From: Falsiroseomonas stagni DSM 19981
GTDB lineage: Bacteria; Pseudomonadota; Alphaproteobacteria; Acetobacterales; Acetobacteraceae
Reading direction: 5' to 3'
Length of the DNA: 64,000 bases
NCBI RefSeq assembly: GCF_900114315.1
Contig: NZ_FOSQ01000007.1
Location: forward strand, 160,282-224,281
The position numbers and the translations under genes were made by a program. The stretch's first letter is position 1. Each line of letters begins with the position of its first letter. A model generated the notes under the pieces. The model worked only from the letters and a program-made list of their open reading frames with translations. It did no database searches and was not told the DNA's origin. Below are positions 35,577-44,413 of the stretch, in pieces.

Positions 35577-36763
35577 TGGCCGACCGCAGCTTTCTCCAGT
35601 GGCCCTTCTTCGAGGATCGCCACCGCGCCTGGGCGCAGGAGGTCGAGGCCTGGGCGGCCACGCATGCCGAGGCGCTGTCCGACGAGCATGACGCCGATGG
35701 CAGCGTGCAACGCCTGGCGCGCGCCATGGGCGAGGCCGGGCTGCTGCGCGTGCCCTGCCCTGCCGATGGCCGGCTGGATGCGCGCAGCCTGTGCATCGCG
35801 CGGGACATCCTGGCGCGGCACAGCGGCCTGGCGGATTTCGCCTTCGCCATGCAGGGCCTCGGCACCGGGCCCGTCACGCTGTTCGGCACGGACGCACAGC
35901 GCGAACGCCTTCTGCCCGGCGCGCGGGCGGGCACCTCGCTGGCCGCCTTCGCGCTGAGCGAGCCGGAGGCCGGCAGCGACGTGGCCGCGCTGGCCACCAC
36001 CGCGACGCCGGACGGCAACGGCCACTGGCGGCTGAACGGCCGCAAGACCTGGATCAGCAATGGCGGTATCGCGGCGTCCTACATCGTCTTCGCCCGCACC
36101 GGGGAGGCACCCGGCGCGCGGGGCCTTTCCGCCTTCATCGTCGGCGCCGATGCGCCGGGGCTGACCATCGAGGCGCGCATCGACGTCACCGCGCCGCATC
36201 CCCTGGCGACCTTGGCCTTCGCGGATCTGCGCGTCGCCGTCGACGACCTCATCGGCAAGCCCGGCGAGGGCTTCAAGGTCGCGATGGGCACGCTCGATGT
36301 CTTCCGTGCGACCGTCGGCGCCGCCGCGCTGGGCTTCGCGCGCCGCGCCTTCGACATGACGGTGGAACGCGCCAGTTCGAGAAAACTGTTCGGCGGCGCG
36401 CTGTTCGACCAGCAGATGAGCCAGGCCGCCATCGCCGACAGCGCGGTGGATGTCGAGGCTTCCGCCCTTCTCGTCTATCGCGCGGCCTGGCTGAAGGATT
36501 CCGGCCAGCCGCGCGTCACGCGCGAAGCCTCCATGGCCAAGCTGCACGCAACGGAAGCAGCCCAGCGCTGCGCCGACCGCAACGTGCAGATCCATGGCGG
36601 CCTCGGCGTCACCAAGGGCCACAAGGCCGAAGAACTCTACAGGGAAGTCCGGGCGCTGCGTGTCTATGAAGGCGCCTCGGAGGTCCAGCGCGTGGTCATT
36701 GCCCGCGCGGAGCGCGAAAAAGCGCCAGGGGCCGAACGCGACAGTCGCACATCCACATCATGA
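35576..36763 (+). CDS. Acyl-CoA dehydrogenase
   Basis: A 395-residue flavoenzyme with the family's FAD/acyl-CoA motifs: [34 protein letters not shown], and C-terminal [37 protein letters not shown]. The Glu of YEGASE is the expected catalytic base. It should introduce a 2,3-double bond in an aliphatic or alicyclic CoA ester after ring reduction. It passes electrons to ETF, whose genes are not in the window. It overlaps the ligase gene by ATGA. Confidence 0.87.
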   Translation: MADRSFLQWPFFEDRHRAWAQEVEAWAATHAEALSDEHDADGSVQRLARAMGEAGLLRVPCPADGRLDARSLCIARDILARHSGLADFAFAMQGLGTGPVTLFGTDAQRERLLPGARAGTSLAAFALSEPEAGSDVAALATTATPDGNGHWRLNGRKTWISNGGIAASYIVFARTGEAPGARGLSAFIVGADAPGLTIEARIDVTAPHPLATLAFADLRVAVDDLIGKPGEGFKVAMGTLDVFRATVGAAALGFARRAFDMTVERASSRKLFGGALFDQQMSQAAIADSAVDVEASALLVYRAAWLKDSGQPRVTREASMAKLHATEAAQRCADRNVQIHGGLGVTKGHKAEELYREVRALRVYEGASEVQRVVIARAEREKAPGAERDSRTSTS

Positions 36764-38412
36764 ACCGGGAGACGGGGATGGACGGGATGATGACGCAGGC
36801 GATGGGCGCATCCGCCCACCAGGACAGCTTCTGCCGGGACAATCTGCCCCCGCGCGACCAGTGGCCGGTCTTCCTGCTGGACCGGCCGGAATTCCAGTAT
36901 CCCGCGCGCCTCAACTGCGCGGTGGAACTGCTGGACCGCAACATCGAACGCGGCCGCGGCGACCACCCCGCGCTGGTGACGCCGGCGGAGACGCTGACCT
37001 ACCGGCAATTGGCGGAGCGCGTGGACCGGATCGCGCATGTGCTGGTCTCGCGCCTGGGCATGGTGCCGGGCAACCGCGTGCTGCTGCGCAGCGCCAACAA
37101 TGCCTGGATGGTCGCTGCCTATTTCGCCGTGCTGAAGGCCGGCGGCGTCGTCGTCGCCACCATGCCGCTGCTGCGCGCCAAGGAATTGTCGCAAGTTCTC
37201 CGCAAGGGCCGCATCACCCATGCGCTCTGCGATGCGCGGCTGGTGGAGGAATTGCGCAAGGCGGAAGGGCCGGACCTCCGGCACCTCGTCACCTGGGGCA
37301 ACGGGATGCTGGAGGCAATGGTCGCGGAGGCGCCCGGCACCTTCGCAGCCTGCGACACGGCCGCCGACGATGTCTGCCTGATCGGCTTCACCAGCGGCTC
37401 CACGGGCGAACCCAAGGGCACGCTGCATTTCCATCGAGACATGCTGGCGATCTGCGATGGCTACGCCCTGCAGGTGCTGAAGCCGGAGCCGAGCGACATC
37501 TTCATCGGCTCCCCGCCGCTGGCCTTCACCTTCGGCCTTGGCGGCCTCGTCCTCTTCCCCTTCCGCGTCGGCGCCACCGCCGTGCTGCTGGAGAAGGCGC
37601 CGCCGGAGGAATTACCCGCGGCCATCGCGCGGCACCGCGCCACCGTCTGCTTCACCGCCCCCACCGCCTATCGGGTCATGGCCGCGAAGGCCGGGGAGCA
37701 TGACCTGTCCAGCCTCCGCAAATGCGTCTCGGCCGGGGAGACCCTGCCGGTGCCGATCCTTGAGGCCTGGCGGAAGGCAACGGGCCTGACGCTGATGGAC
37801 GGCATCGGGGCGACGGAGATGCTGCACATCTTCATCGCGGCGCGGGAGGACCAGATCCGCCCCGGCGCCACCGGCATCCCCGTGCCGGGCTACCGCGCCA
37901 GGGTGGTGGACGATGCCGGGCAGGAGGTGCCGCGCGGCACGCCGGGGCGCCTGGCGGTGCAGGGGCCGACCGGGTGCCGCTACCTCGATGATCCGCGCCA
38001 GGCGCAATACGTCCAGGCTGGCTGGAACATCACCGGCGACACCTACATCCAGGACGCGGATGGCTACTTCTGGTACCAGGCGCGGAACGACGACATGATC
38101 GTCTCCGCCGGCTACAACATCGCGGGGCCGGAGGTGGAATCCGCCCTGCTGACCCATCCCGCCGTGAAGGAATGCGGCGTGGTGGGCGCGCCGGATGCGG
38201 AAAGGGGGATGGTGGTGCGGGCCTATGTCGTGCTGAAGGACGCCATCGCCGGCGACGCCATGCTCGTGAAGGCGCTCCAGGACCATGTGAAGGCGGAAGT
38301 GGCCCCGTACAAATACCCGCGCAGCGTCGTCTTCGTCCCCGCCCTGCCGCGGACGGAGACCGGCAAGCTGCAACGCTTCGCGCTTCGCAAGCAGGCCGAA
38401 AGCGGCGCATGA
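36760..38412 (+). CDS. Benzoate/2-aminobenzoate-CoA ligase family (AMP-forming)
   Basis: A 550-residue ANL-superfamily ligase. The ATP loop is [16 protein letters not shown]. The aromatic-acid signature [14 protein letters not shown] is specific to the benzoate-CoA ligase branch. The hinge [14 protein letters not shown] and C-terminal Lys in [13 protein letters not shown] complete the set. It activates an aromatic acid with ATP and CoA as the entry step of the pathway. Together with the fused monooxygenase/reductase, anthranilate is the best candidate substrate, though salicylate or benzoate cannot be excluded. Confidence 0.87.
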   Translation: MNRETGMDGMMTQAMGASAHQDSFCRDNLPPRDQWPVFLLDRPEFQYPARLNCAVELLDRNIERGRGDHPALVTPAETLTYRQLAERVDRIAHVLVSRLGMVPGNRVLLRSANNAWMVAAYFAVLKAGGVVVATMPLLRAKELSQVLRKGRITHALCDARLVEELRKAEGPDLRHLVTWGNGMLEAMVAEAPGTFAACDTAADDVCLIGFTSGSTGEPKGTLHFHRDMLAICDGYALQVLKPEPSDIFIGSPPLAFTFGLGGLVLFPFRVGATAVLLEKAPPEELPAAIARHRATVCFTAPTAYRVMAAKAGEHDLSSLRKCVSAGETLPVPILEAWRKATGLTLMDGIGATEMLHIFIAAREDQIRPGATGIPVPGYRARVVDDAGQEVPRGTPGRLAVQGPTGCRYLDDPRQAQYVQAGWNITGDTYIQDADGYFWYQARNDDMIVSAGYNIAGPEVESALLTHPAVKECGVVGAPDAERGMVVRAYVVLKDAIAGDAMLVKALQDHVKAEVAPYKYPRSVVFVPALPRTETGKLQRFALRKQAESGA

Positions 38413-38873
38413 GCCGCCCGCAACCGATCCCGGCCGCCGCCCTGCCGCCCCGCGCCTTCCGGGGCGCGGTGCGAATCCGCTTCGGCGATTGCGACCCCGC
38501 GGGTATCGTCTTCTTCCCCGCCTTCTTCGCCATGGCGAATGGCATTGTGGAGGACTGGTTCACCGAGGATCTCGGCATCGACTTCCATGCCCTGCACGGC
38601 ACACGCCGGATCGGCACGGGCTTCGTCCATGCGGAGGCCGATTTCTTCCGCCCGGGCTTGATGGGCGACCGCATCGCGCTGACGCCGATCCTGACGCGGA
38701 TCGGCGGCGGTTCCTATGCGTTGACCGTCCACATCCATCGCGGGGAGGAGGAGCTGGCGAGGCTTTCCCTCGTCACCGCCACGACCGACCTCGATGCCCG
38801 CCGCGCCGTGCCGATCCCGGCCGACCTGCGCGCGGCGCTGGTCGCCTATCAGGAGCGTTGCGCCCATGGCTGA
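38409..38873 (+). CDS. Acyl-CoA thioesterase, 4-hydroxybenzoyl-CoA thioesterase-like
   Basis: A 154-residue hot-dog-fold protein starting at ATGA on the ligase stop. RIRFGDCDPAGIVFFPAFFAMANGIVEDWF is the 4HBT signature, with the catalytic Asp before PAGIVFF. In anthranilate-type clusters such a thioesterase is thought to release CoA from dead-end aryl-CoA or from the final product. Alternatively it frees gentisate if the monooxygenase makes gentisyl-CoA. It overlaps the next gene by 8 bases (ATGGCTGA). Confidence 0.85.
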   Translation: MSRPQPIPAAALPPRAFRGAVRIRFGDCDPAGIVFFPAFFAMANGIVEDWFTEDLGIDFHALHGTRRIGTGFVHAEADFFRPGLMGDRIALTPILTRIGGGSYALTVHIHRGEEELARLSLVTATTDLDARRAVPIPADLRAALVAYQERCAHG

Positions 38874-39279
38874 CAGCCCCCTTACCGCCCTCCAGCCACC
38901 GGGCTGGCCGGCGCCGCGCGGCTACGCCAATGGCATGGCGGGCCAGGGTCGGGTCGTGCTGGTGGGCGGGCAGATCGGCTGGGACGCCGAAGGTCGCTTC
39001 GCCGCGGGCTTCGTGCCGCAGGTCCGCCAGGCGCTGGAGAACATCCTGGCGGTGGTGAAGGAAGCCGGCGGCGGCCCCGAACATATCGGTCGCCTGACCT
39101 GGTATGTCACCGACATGGCCGAGTACCGCGCGAGCCTGGCGGAACTCGGCCCGGCCTATCGCGCCGTCATGGGGCGCAACTTCCCCGCCATGGCGCTGGT
39201 TCAGGTGGTCGCGCTGGTGGAGCCCGAGGCGAAGGTCGAGATCGAGGCCACCGCGATCATCCCGGGACTACACACCTAG
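38866..39279 (+). CDS. RidA-family protein lacking the catalytic arginine
   Basis: 137 residues, YjgF/RidA fold: VLVGGQIGWDAEG, QVRQALENILAVVKEAGGGPEHIGRLTWYVTD and C-terminal VEIEATAIIPG. Canonical RidA imine deaminases carry an Arg in PAR-x-x-V-x-V before the last strand. Here the stretch is FPAMALVQVVAL, with Met in its place. The operon context (an enamine-containing CoA intermediate is expected from anthranilate) would favour an imine or enamine hydrolase, but the missing Arg argues for an altered mechanism. It is the last gene of the operon, and its TAG overlaps the TAG of the convergent gene. Confidence 0.82.
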   Translation: MADSPLTALQPPGWPAPRGYANGMAGQGRVVLVGGQIGWDAEGRFAAGFVPQVRQALENILAVVKEAGGGPEHIGRLTWYVTDMAEYRASLAELGPAYRAVMGRNFPAMALVQVVALVEPEAKVEIEATAIIPGLHT

Positions 39280-39491
39280 GCCGCGGGCGCTTCCGGCCCC
39301 GGTTCGTCGGCGACGTCGATCGGCGCGTCCACGGCCTCATCCGCGTCCTTCTTCCAGCCGCGGCGTTCCTCGCACAGGCGTCGCGCCAGCAGCGCGGCGC
39401 CGATCGCCCCGGCGCCCAGCGCCAGGGTTGCCGTCGCGGCGGTCGCCACCGCCATGCCCACCATCGTGCCCGTCGCCATTCGCAGCAGCAT
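39276..39491 (-). CDS. Small single-pass membrane protein
   Basis: 71 residues from the ATG at 39491, with GAGGAG eight bases upstream. An in-frame TTG two codons earlier is less likely. A hydrophobic, Ala/Gly-rich segment (around 10-37) is followed by RRLCEERRGWKKDADE and an acidic tail. It is predicted to be membrane-anchored with the charged tail in the cytoplasm. I do not recognise a family. It is convergent with the RidA-like gene, with stop codons interlocked in CTAG. Confidence 0.6.
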   Translation of the reverse strand: MLLRMATGTMVGMAVATAATATLALGAGAIGAALLARRLCEERRGWKKDADEAVDAPIDVADEPGPEAPAA

Positions 39492-39515
39492 GGCCAAGTC
39501 TCCTCTTTGTGGGGT

Positions 39516-39677
39516 CTATCTGGGGCCGGGTCGCCGTGGGGCAAGCGGAATGGGGGGTGGCGGCAGGGACCGTTCCGCCGCGCAGGAACACACGATGGCG
39601 CCATCGGCCAGGCGATTCGGCATGGTGGGCTCCCCGCAATGCGGGCATTCCACCGGTTCGGGACGCGTCAGTTCCAT
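39516..39677 (-). CDS. Small zinc-ribbon protein
   Basis: 53 residues. CPHC (residues 11-14) and CSC (30-32) give Cys ligands for a small zinc ribbon, followed by a Pro-rich basic tail. The start at 39677 lies 10 bases inside the end of the PAS-HPt gene, with AGGA about ten bases upstream, so it is probably co-translated. It ends 24 bases before the small membrane-protein start. Function unknown. Confidence 0.6.
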   Translation of the reverse strand: MELTRPEPVECPHCGEPTMPNRLADGAIVCSCAAERSLPPPPIPLAPRRPGPR

Positions 39678-40540
39678 GCGGCGGGATCCTGCGGCAGGCC
39701 CGCGGTCAGCAGGCGGAGTTGCGTGAGCGCGCCGGCGGCGGCCGTCTCCTCGATCCCCTCCATCGCGGCGGCCGCCCGTGTCCAGCCGGCATTGGCAGCC
39801 ACGCCGCGCAGCGCATGGGCCACGGCGCGGGCTTCCGCCACATCGCCATCCGCGGCGGCGGCGGTCAGCCGGGGGATCCGGCTGGTCCATTCCTGGCGGA
39901 AGGCCGCCTGCATCGCATCGCCGGCTGCTGCGGCGGCGGGGGCGAGAATGGGCGTGTAGAGGGTGACATAGCCGCCGCCCGGCAGCGGCGTGCGGCGAAG
40001 TTCCAACCGGCTGCCATCAGGCCTCTCGCGCTGGAGGCGCTGCGGCGCGGTACCGTTGTGGAACATGGCCATCCGGCGCTCCGTCTCCGCCTCCGGGTCC
40101 ACCATGCCGAATTCGCCCGCTTCCGCCTGCAGGCGAATCACCTCCCTCAGTGGCATGCCGATGCGCAGCGCGCGGCGCGGCACGCCGGCATAGTCGGGGA
40201 AGCGGGGATTCCATCCGGCCAGCCGCAGACCCGCATCGACCACCAGGATGCCATCGGCCATGGCGGCCAGCACGCCATCCAGCATCCGGGCCTTGGCTTC
40301 CGCACGTTCCGTCACCTCGCGCAGTTCCGCATTGGCCGCGGCCAGATGGGCATTGCGTGCATGCAGCTGCATGTCCCGCCGTCGCAACCGCCGGGCCTGC
40401 ACCAGCAGCGCCAGTGCCGCCAGGACGGCAGCGAACGCCAGCAGGGCGCCCACCATGAGGCTGGCGCGCGGTTCATCCATGCCCCGCGCGAGCGCCGGGG
40501 CCGGGAGAACCCCCGCCAGGGCGATCAGCGGGATCAGCAT
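39668..40540 (-). CDS. Membrane PAS-HPt signalling protein
   Basis: 290 residues. A signal-like stretch (1-19) and a transmembrane helix (27-48) are followed by a coiled coil (51-88). A PAS domain (about 86-200, WNPRFPDYAGVPRRALRIG) comes next, then a C-terminal HPt domain. In the HPt, AVAHALRGVAANAGW places the phospho-accepting His at 242. There is no kinase or ATP-binding domain, so it should receive phosphate from another kinase or act as a phosphate sink tuned by PAS ligand binding. It is divergent from icd, with 209 bases between. Confidence 0.75.
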   Translation of the reverse strand: MLIPLIALAGVLPAPALARGMDEPRASLMVGALLAFAAVLAALALLVQARRLRRRDMQLHARNAHLAAANAELREVTERAEAKARMLDGVLAAMADGILVVDAGLRLAGWNPRFPDYAGVPRRALRIGMPLREVIRLQAEAGEFGMVDPEAETERRMAMFHNGTAPQRLQRERPDGSRLELRRTPLPGGGYVTLYTPILAPAAAAAGDAMQAAFRQEWTSRIPRLTAAAADGDVAEARAVAHALRGVAANAGWTRAAAAMEGIEETAAAGALTQLRLLTAGLPQDPAAWN

Positions 40541-40749
40541 CGTCGTCTCCCGCCAGAAGGTTGCCGGTTAACCCCTGCCTTCTACCCGCGCGTGCCGAAG
40601 GCCGGCAAGGTCGCGCATCGGTCAGCCTTCGGACCGGCGGGCTTCAGGCGGGCTTGCCCCCGGGGGGTCCCATTGGCATGTTCCGCCCACTCCCAACCCC
40701 AGGGCGCGATCGAGGTGTCCCGGCACGGGCGTTCGGCAAGGAATGAGGC

Positions 40750-41961
40750 ATGGCCAAGATCAAGGTGAAGACCCCCGTCGTTGAGATGGACGGGGACGAG
40801 ATGACGCGCATCATCTGGGGGTTCATCAAGGACCGCCTGATCCTGCCCTACCTCGACATCGACCTGAAGTACTACGACCTGGGCGTCGAGTACCGCGACC
40901 AGACCGATGACCAGGTGACGGTGGATGCCGCCAACGCGACCAAGCAGTACGGCGTGGGCGTGAAGTGCGCGACCATCACCCCGGATGAGGCGCGGGTGAA
41001 GGAGTTCGGCCTGAAGAAGATGTGGCGGAGCCCGAACGGCACCATCCGCAACATCCTGGACGGCACGATCTTCCGCGAGCCGATCATCATCAAGAACGTG
41101 CCCCGCCTGGTGCCGCACTGGTCGAAGCCGATCGTCGTCGGCCGCCACGCCTTCGGCGACATCTACCGCGCGGTGGAGATGAAGGTCCCGGGCGCCGGCA
41201 AGGTGACCATGACCTACACGCCGGAAGGTGGCGCGCCGCAGGAGATCGGCGACTTCGTCTTCAAGGGCCCCGGCGCCTTCATGGGCCAGCACAACCTGAA
41301 CGCCTCCATCGAGGGCTTCGCCCGGGCGTCGTTCAACTACGGCCTGCAGCGTAGCTATTCCGTGTACTTCAGCCACAAGAACACGATCCTCAAGGCCTAT
41401 GACGGCAACTTCAAGGACATCTTCAAGTCCATCTTCGACGCGGAGTTCGCCGACCGCTTCAAGGCGAAGGGCCTGGTCTATGAGGACCGCCTGATCGACG
41501 ACATGGTGGCCAGCGCCCTGAAGTGGGAAGGCGGCTACATCTGGGCCTGCAAGAACTACGACGGCGACGTGCAGTCCGACATCGTCGCCCAGGGTTTCGG
41601 CAGTCTCGGCCTGATGACCTCCGTGCTGCTCTCCCCGGACGGCAACACCGTCGAGTCCGAGGCCGCGCACGGCACGGTGACGCGCCACTACCGCGAGCAC
41701 CAGAAGGGGCGCGAGACCAGCACGAACCCGATCGCGTCCATCTTCGCCTGGACGCGCGGCCTGTCCTATCGCGGCAAGTTCGACGGCACGCAGGATGTCG
41801 TCGACTTCGCCGACGCGCTGGAACAGGTCTGCATCGAGACGGTGGAAGCCGGCCACATGACCAAGGACCTGGCCCTGCTGATCAGCAAGGACCAGCCCTA
41901 CCTGAACACGCAGGATTTCCTCGCCAAGCTGGACGAGAACCTGAAGAAGAAGATGGGCTGA
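40750..41961 (+). CDS. icd: NADP-dependent isocitrate dehydrogenase
   Basis: A 403-residue TCA-cycle enzyme of the homodimeric type II (eukaryote/rhizobial-like) subfamily. It converts isocitrate to 2-oxoglutarate with NADP and Mg2+. Landmarks are [18 protein letters not shown], the substrate-loop region [30 protein letters not shown], and the metal Asp region [20 protein letters not shown]. The C-terminal [15 protein letters not shown] binds NADP. The start at 40750 is followed by the conserved [23 protein letters not shown] hairpin follows at 41994. Confidence 0.95.
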   Translation: MAKIKVKTPVVEMDGDEMTRIIWGFIKDRLILPYLDIDLKYYDLGVEYRDQTDDQVTVDAANATKQYGVGVKCATITPDEARVKEFGLKKMWRSPNGTIRNILDGTIFREPIIIKNVPRLVPHWSKPIVVGRHAFGDIYRAVEMKVPGAGKVTMTYTPEGGAPQEIGDFVFKGPGAFMGQHNLNASIEGFARASFNYGLQRSYSVYFSHKNTILKAYDGNFKDIFKSIFDAEFADRFKAKGLVYEDRLIDDMVASALKWEGGYIWACKNYDGDVQSDIVAQGFGSLGLMTSVLLSPDGNTVESEAAHGTVTRHYREHQKGRETSTNPIASIFAWTRGLSYRGKFDGTQDVVDFADALEQVCIETVEAGHMTKDLALLISKDQPYLNTQDFLAKLDENLKKKMG

Positions 41962-41993
41962 TCCCCTTCCGGGGACAGGCCATCGGCTGCGTC

Positions 41994-42023
41994 GCGGCCG
42001 CCAGGGGAAATCCTGGCGGCCGC
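41994..42023 (+). terminator. Hairpin downstream of icd
   Basis: Perfect 12-base arms GCGGCCGCCAGG and CCTGGCGGCCGC close over a 6-base loop. The right arm is followed by TTCCGTTCC rather than a clean T-tract. It stands between icd and the DUF599 gene and probably reduces read-through. Confidence 0.6.
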
Positions 42024-42049
42024 TTCCGTTCCGGCGCTAGACAGGCTGG

Positions 42050-42733
42050 ATGAGCGAACTCACCACCTTCGATATCGCCGGCCTGATCGTCTTCGCCGCC
42101 TGCTGGGCTGGCTATGCCACCGCGGTCGGCCGCGTGCCGCGATTTCGCGACGCCAGCGTGATCGCCGCCATGGATGAACACCGGCGCCGCTGGATGCGCG
42201 CCATGCTGGACCGGGAGAACCGGATCGCCGACATGGCCGCGATCGGCAACCTGATGAACAGCACCAGCTTCCTGGCCACCACCAGCATCTTCATCCTGGG
42301 CGGCCTGGTGGCGCTGCTGGGGGCCCCGGACCTCGGCCGCCGCGTCGTCTCCGCGCTGCCCTACGCCATGGTGCCTGATGAGGTGGTGTGGGAGCTGAAG
42401 ATCGCGCTGCTGCTGCTGATCTTCGTCAACGCCTTCTTCGAGCTGACCTGGGCGCTGCGGCAGTTCAACTACAGCTCCATCCTCGTCGGCGGCATTCCCG
42501 GCGCGCCCGCCACGGCGGAGACGATCGCCCAGGCGGACATCGCGGCCCGCGTGCTGAACCGGGCGGCGCGGCACTTCAATACGGGGCTCCGCAGCTACTA
42601 TTTCGGCCTCGCCGCGCTGGCCTGGATCGCCCATCCCGCCCTGCTGATCCTGGCCAGCCTGCTGGTCCTGCGGGAGCTGTACCGACGGGAGTTCCGGTCG
42701 GAGGTGCGGGACGCCGTGCAGCCGACGGGCTGA
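42050..42733 (+). CDS. DUF599 integral membrane protein
   Basis: A 227-residue inner-membrane protein with about four hydrophobic segments. The first is FDIAGLIVFAACWAGYATAV; later ones include TSIFILGGLVALLGA, IALLLLIFVNAFFELTWALRQFNY and YYFGLAALAWIAHPALLILASLLVL. The sequences RWMRAMLDRENRIADMAAIGNLMNSTSFLA and RAARHFNTGLRSYYFGLAAL are typical of DUF599. The family has no known function. Only a short spacer of 26 bases separates it from the icd hairpin. Confidence 0.85.
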   Translation: MSELTTFDIAGLIVFAACWAGYATAVGRVPRFRDASVIAAMDEHRRRWMRAMLDRENRIADMAAIGNLMNSTSFLATTSIFILGGLVALLGAPDLGRRVVSALPYAMVPDEVVWELKIALLLLIFVNAFFELTWALRQFNYSSILVGGIPGAPATAETIAQADIAARVLNRAARHFNTGLRSYYFGLAALAWIAHPALLILASLLVLRELYRREFRSEVRDAVQPTG

Positions 42734-42780
42734 GCGGGACCGCCGGCGGGGCAGCGGCCATGAAGCCGCGCCCCCCCCCC

Positions 42781-43242
42781 TCAGGCGCGCTCGATCCGGC
42801 GCAGCACGTCCCAGAATTCCTTGAACACGGCGGCGCGGATGGCGCTGTCCGCCGCGCCCTCGGGCAGGCGGTCCGGATGGAAGGCGCGGGCGAAGGCCAG
42901 CTTGGCCTGGTGGAAACGGTCATCGACCGGGCGTCGCCAGGGCCATCGCACCCCTGTCCCGGGCCGCGCCGCCTCCAGCACCGCCAGTTCGGCCCGGGCG
43001 ACCCGCAGTTCCGCCCTCAGCCGCGCCACCTCCTCCACCAGCACCGCCGCATCCGGCCCTTCCCCCGAAAGCCCGGCAGGAGGCCGACGGAGCCGCACGC
43101 GGCCCGCCCGCGCCACCAGCACGCCAAACCGCATCCGCGGCTGCCGCAGCAGCCGCCAGACCATGCGCATCAGCCGCCAGAGGGCATAGGCCACCAGCAC
43201 GGGCAGGATCGCGATCAGGGTACCGGCGAGGGTGACGAGCAT
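42781..43242 (-). CDS. Membrane protein with C-terminal J-like domain
   Basis: 153 residues. A transmembrane helix (about 2-22) and basic juxtamembrane stretch are followed by a coiled coil (LVEEVARLRAELRVARAELAVLEA) and a short C-terminal domain. That domain reads DRFHQAKLAFARAFHPDRLPEGAADSAIRAAVFKEFWDVLRRIE. The HPD motif, flanked by helices, is the DnaJ signature that stimulates Hsp70. It lacks G/F and zinc regions, so it may recruit DnaK to the membrane. A 38-base spacer separates it from the start-to-end neighbours on both sides. Confidence 0.65.
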   Translation of the reverse strand: MLVTLAGTLIAILPVLVAYALWRLMRMVWRLLRQPRMRFGVLVARAGRVRLRRPPAGLSGEGPDAAVLVEEVARLRAELRVARAELAVLEAARPGTGVRWPWRRPVDDRFHQAKLAFARAFHPDRLPEGAADSAIRAAVFKEFWDVLRRIERA

Positions 43243-43299
43243 CGGGCCTTCCCTCCCCGGAAGGCTGTGGGAGGCTCCGCCAGTTTCCTCGCCCCGTTG

Positions 43300-44388
43300 T
43301 TAACAGCCCCGCAACGCGAGGACGCGATCGAGCGGGAGTGAGCGCCCGACCACCCGCCGGCCCGCGACCCGGCCTTCGATGGTGGTCGCCATGGTCAGCG
43401 CGTTCAGCACCGCCTCCTCCGTCGCCTCCGACGCTGCCACGAACAGGGGCGAGGCCTTGTCATTCGGCAGGTCCGCGTAGCGGGCGATGGCGGCGCGGCG
43501 TTCCGCGGTGCGGATGACATCCAGATGGGTCGCGAAGGCCAGCGCATAGTCGCCCGACCCGTCGGAGAAGGCGGCGCCGGTACGCGCGATGCCGGCCATG
43601 GCGCGGCGCGCCAGGCGCTGGAGGTTGCGGTCCGACAGCGGCGCGTCAGTCGCCAGGATGACCATGACCGACCCATCGGCATCGGCCTGCTGGGCCACAT
43701 GCTCCGCCAGGAAGTATTTTCCCAGGCGTCGCCCGACCTCGAGGCCCGCCATGCACAGCGCGCCGCCGTAATTCGCCTGGACCAGCGCGCCGACCGTCCA
43801 ACCGCCGAGGGCGGCCGGCAGCACGCGGCTGGACGTGCCGATGCCACCCTTCCAACCGAAGGCCATGGTGCCGGTGCCGGCGCCCACGCTGCCTTCCGCC
43901 ACCGGGCCGGTGGCCGCCGCCGCCAGGGCCTCGGCGCAATGCGCGCCGGTCACGCCGCGGATGCGGATGTCGTTCAGGCGGCCGTCATTGGTCTCGCCGA
44001 CCACGGCATTGACGCTGCGGACCTGCTCGTTCCCAGGCTGGGCCAGGGTCCAATCCACCAGCGCCTCCATCGCCCGCCCGACGGCGAGTGTGTTGGTCAG
44101 CAGGATGGGCGTTTCCAGCTCGCCCAGTTCCTGCACCTGCGTCACCCCCGCCATCTTGCCGAAGCCGTTCATGGCGAAGAGGCCGGCGGGAACGCGGTCC
44201 GCATAGGGATTGCCGGGATGCGGGCGGATGGCCGTGACGCCGGTGCGCGTGCCCTCCCCCTCGATCACCGTCACCTGGCCGACCAGCACGCCGGCGACAT
44301 CGGTGATGGCGTTCAGCGGACCGGGCGTGAGGATGCCGGGCGCGAAGCCGAGGGTGCGGGCGCGCTGCCTGGTGGTCGCGTCACCCAT
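43300..44388 (-). CDS. P1-family peptidase (DmpA/BapA-like)
   Basis: 362 residues from the ATG at 44388. It is an Ntn-like aminopeptidase or beta-aminopeptidase that cleaves itself into two chains. Landmarks are ITDVAGVLVGQVTVIEGEGTRTGVTAI near the N-terminus and SVNAVVGETNDG. The Ser/Thr nucleophile region KGGIGTSSRVLP comes before GGWTVGALVQANYGG. Family members release N-terminal D- or beta-amino acids from peptides. It lies 25 bases after alaS and is probably co-transcribed with it. No signal peptide is visible. Confidence 0.85.
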   Translation of the reverse strand: MGDATTRQRARTLGFAPGILTPGPLNAITDVAGVLVGQVTVIEGEGTRTGVTAIRPHPGNPYADRVPAGLFAMNGFGKMAGVTQVQELGELETPILLTNTLAVGRAMEALVDWTLAQPGNEQVRSVNAVVGETNDGRLNDIRIRGVTGAHCAEALAAAATGPVAEGSVGAGTGTMAFGWKGGIGTSSRVLPAALGGWTVGALVQANYGGALCMAGLEVGRRLGKYFLAEHVAQQADADGSVMVILATDAPLSDRNLQRLARRAMAGIARTGAAFSDGSGDYALAFATHLDVIRTAERRAAIARYADLPNDKASPLFVAASEATEEAVLNALTMATTIEGRVAGRRVVGRSLPLDRVLALRGC

Positions 44389-44413
44389 GCGCCAGCCCTG
44401 CCGCCTGCGTCCT

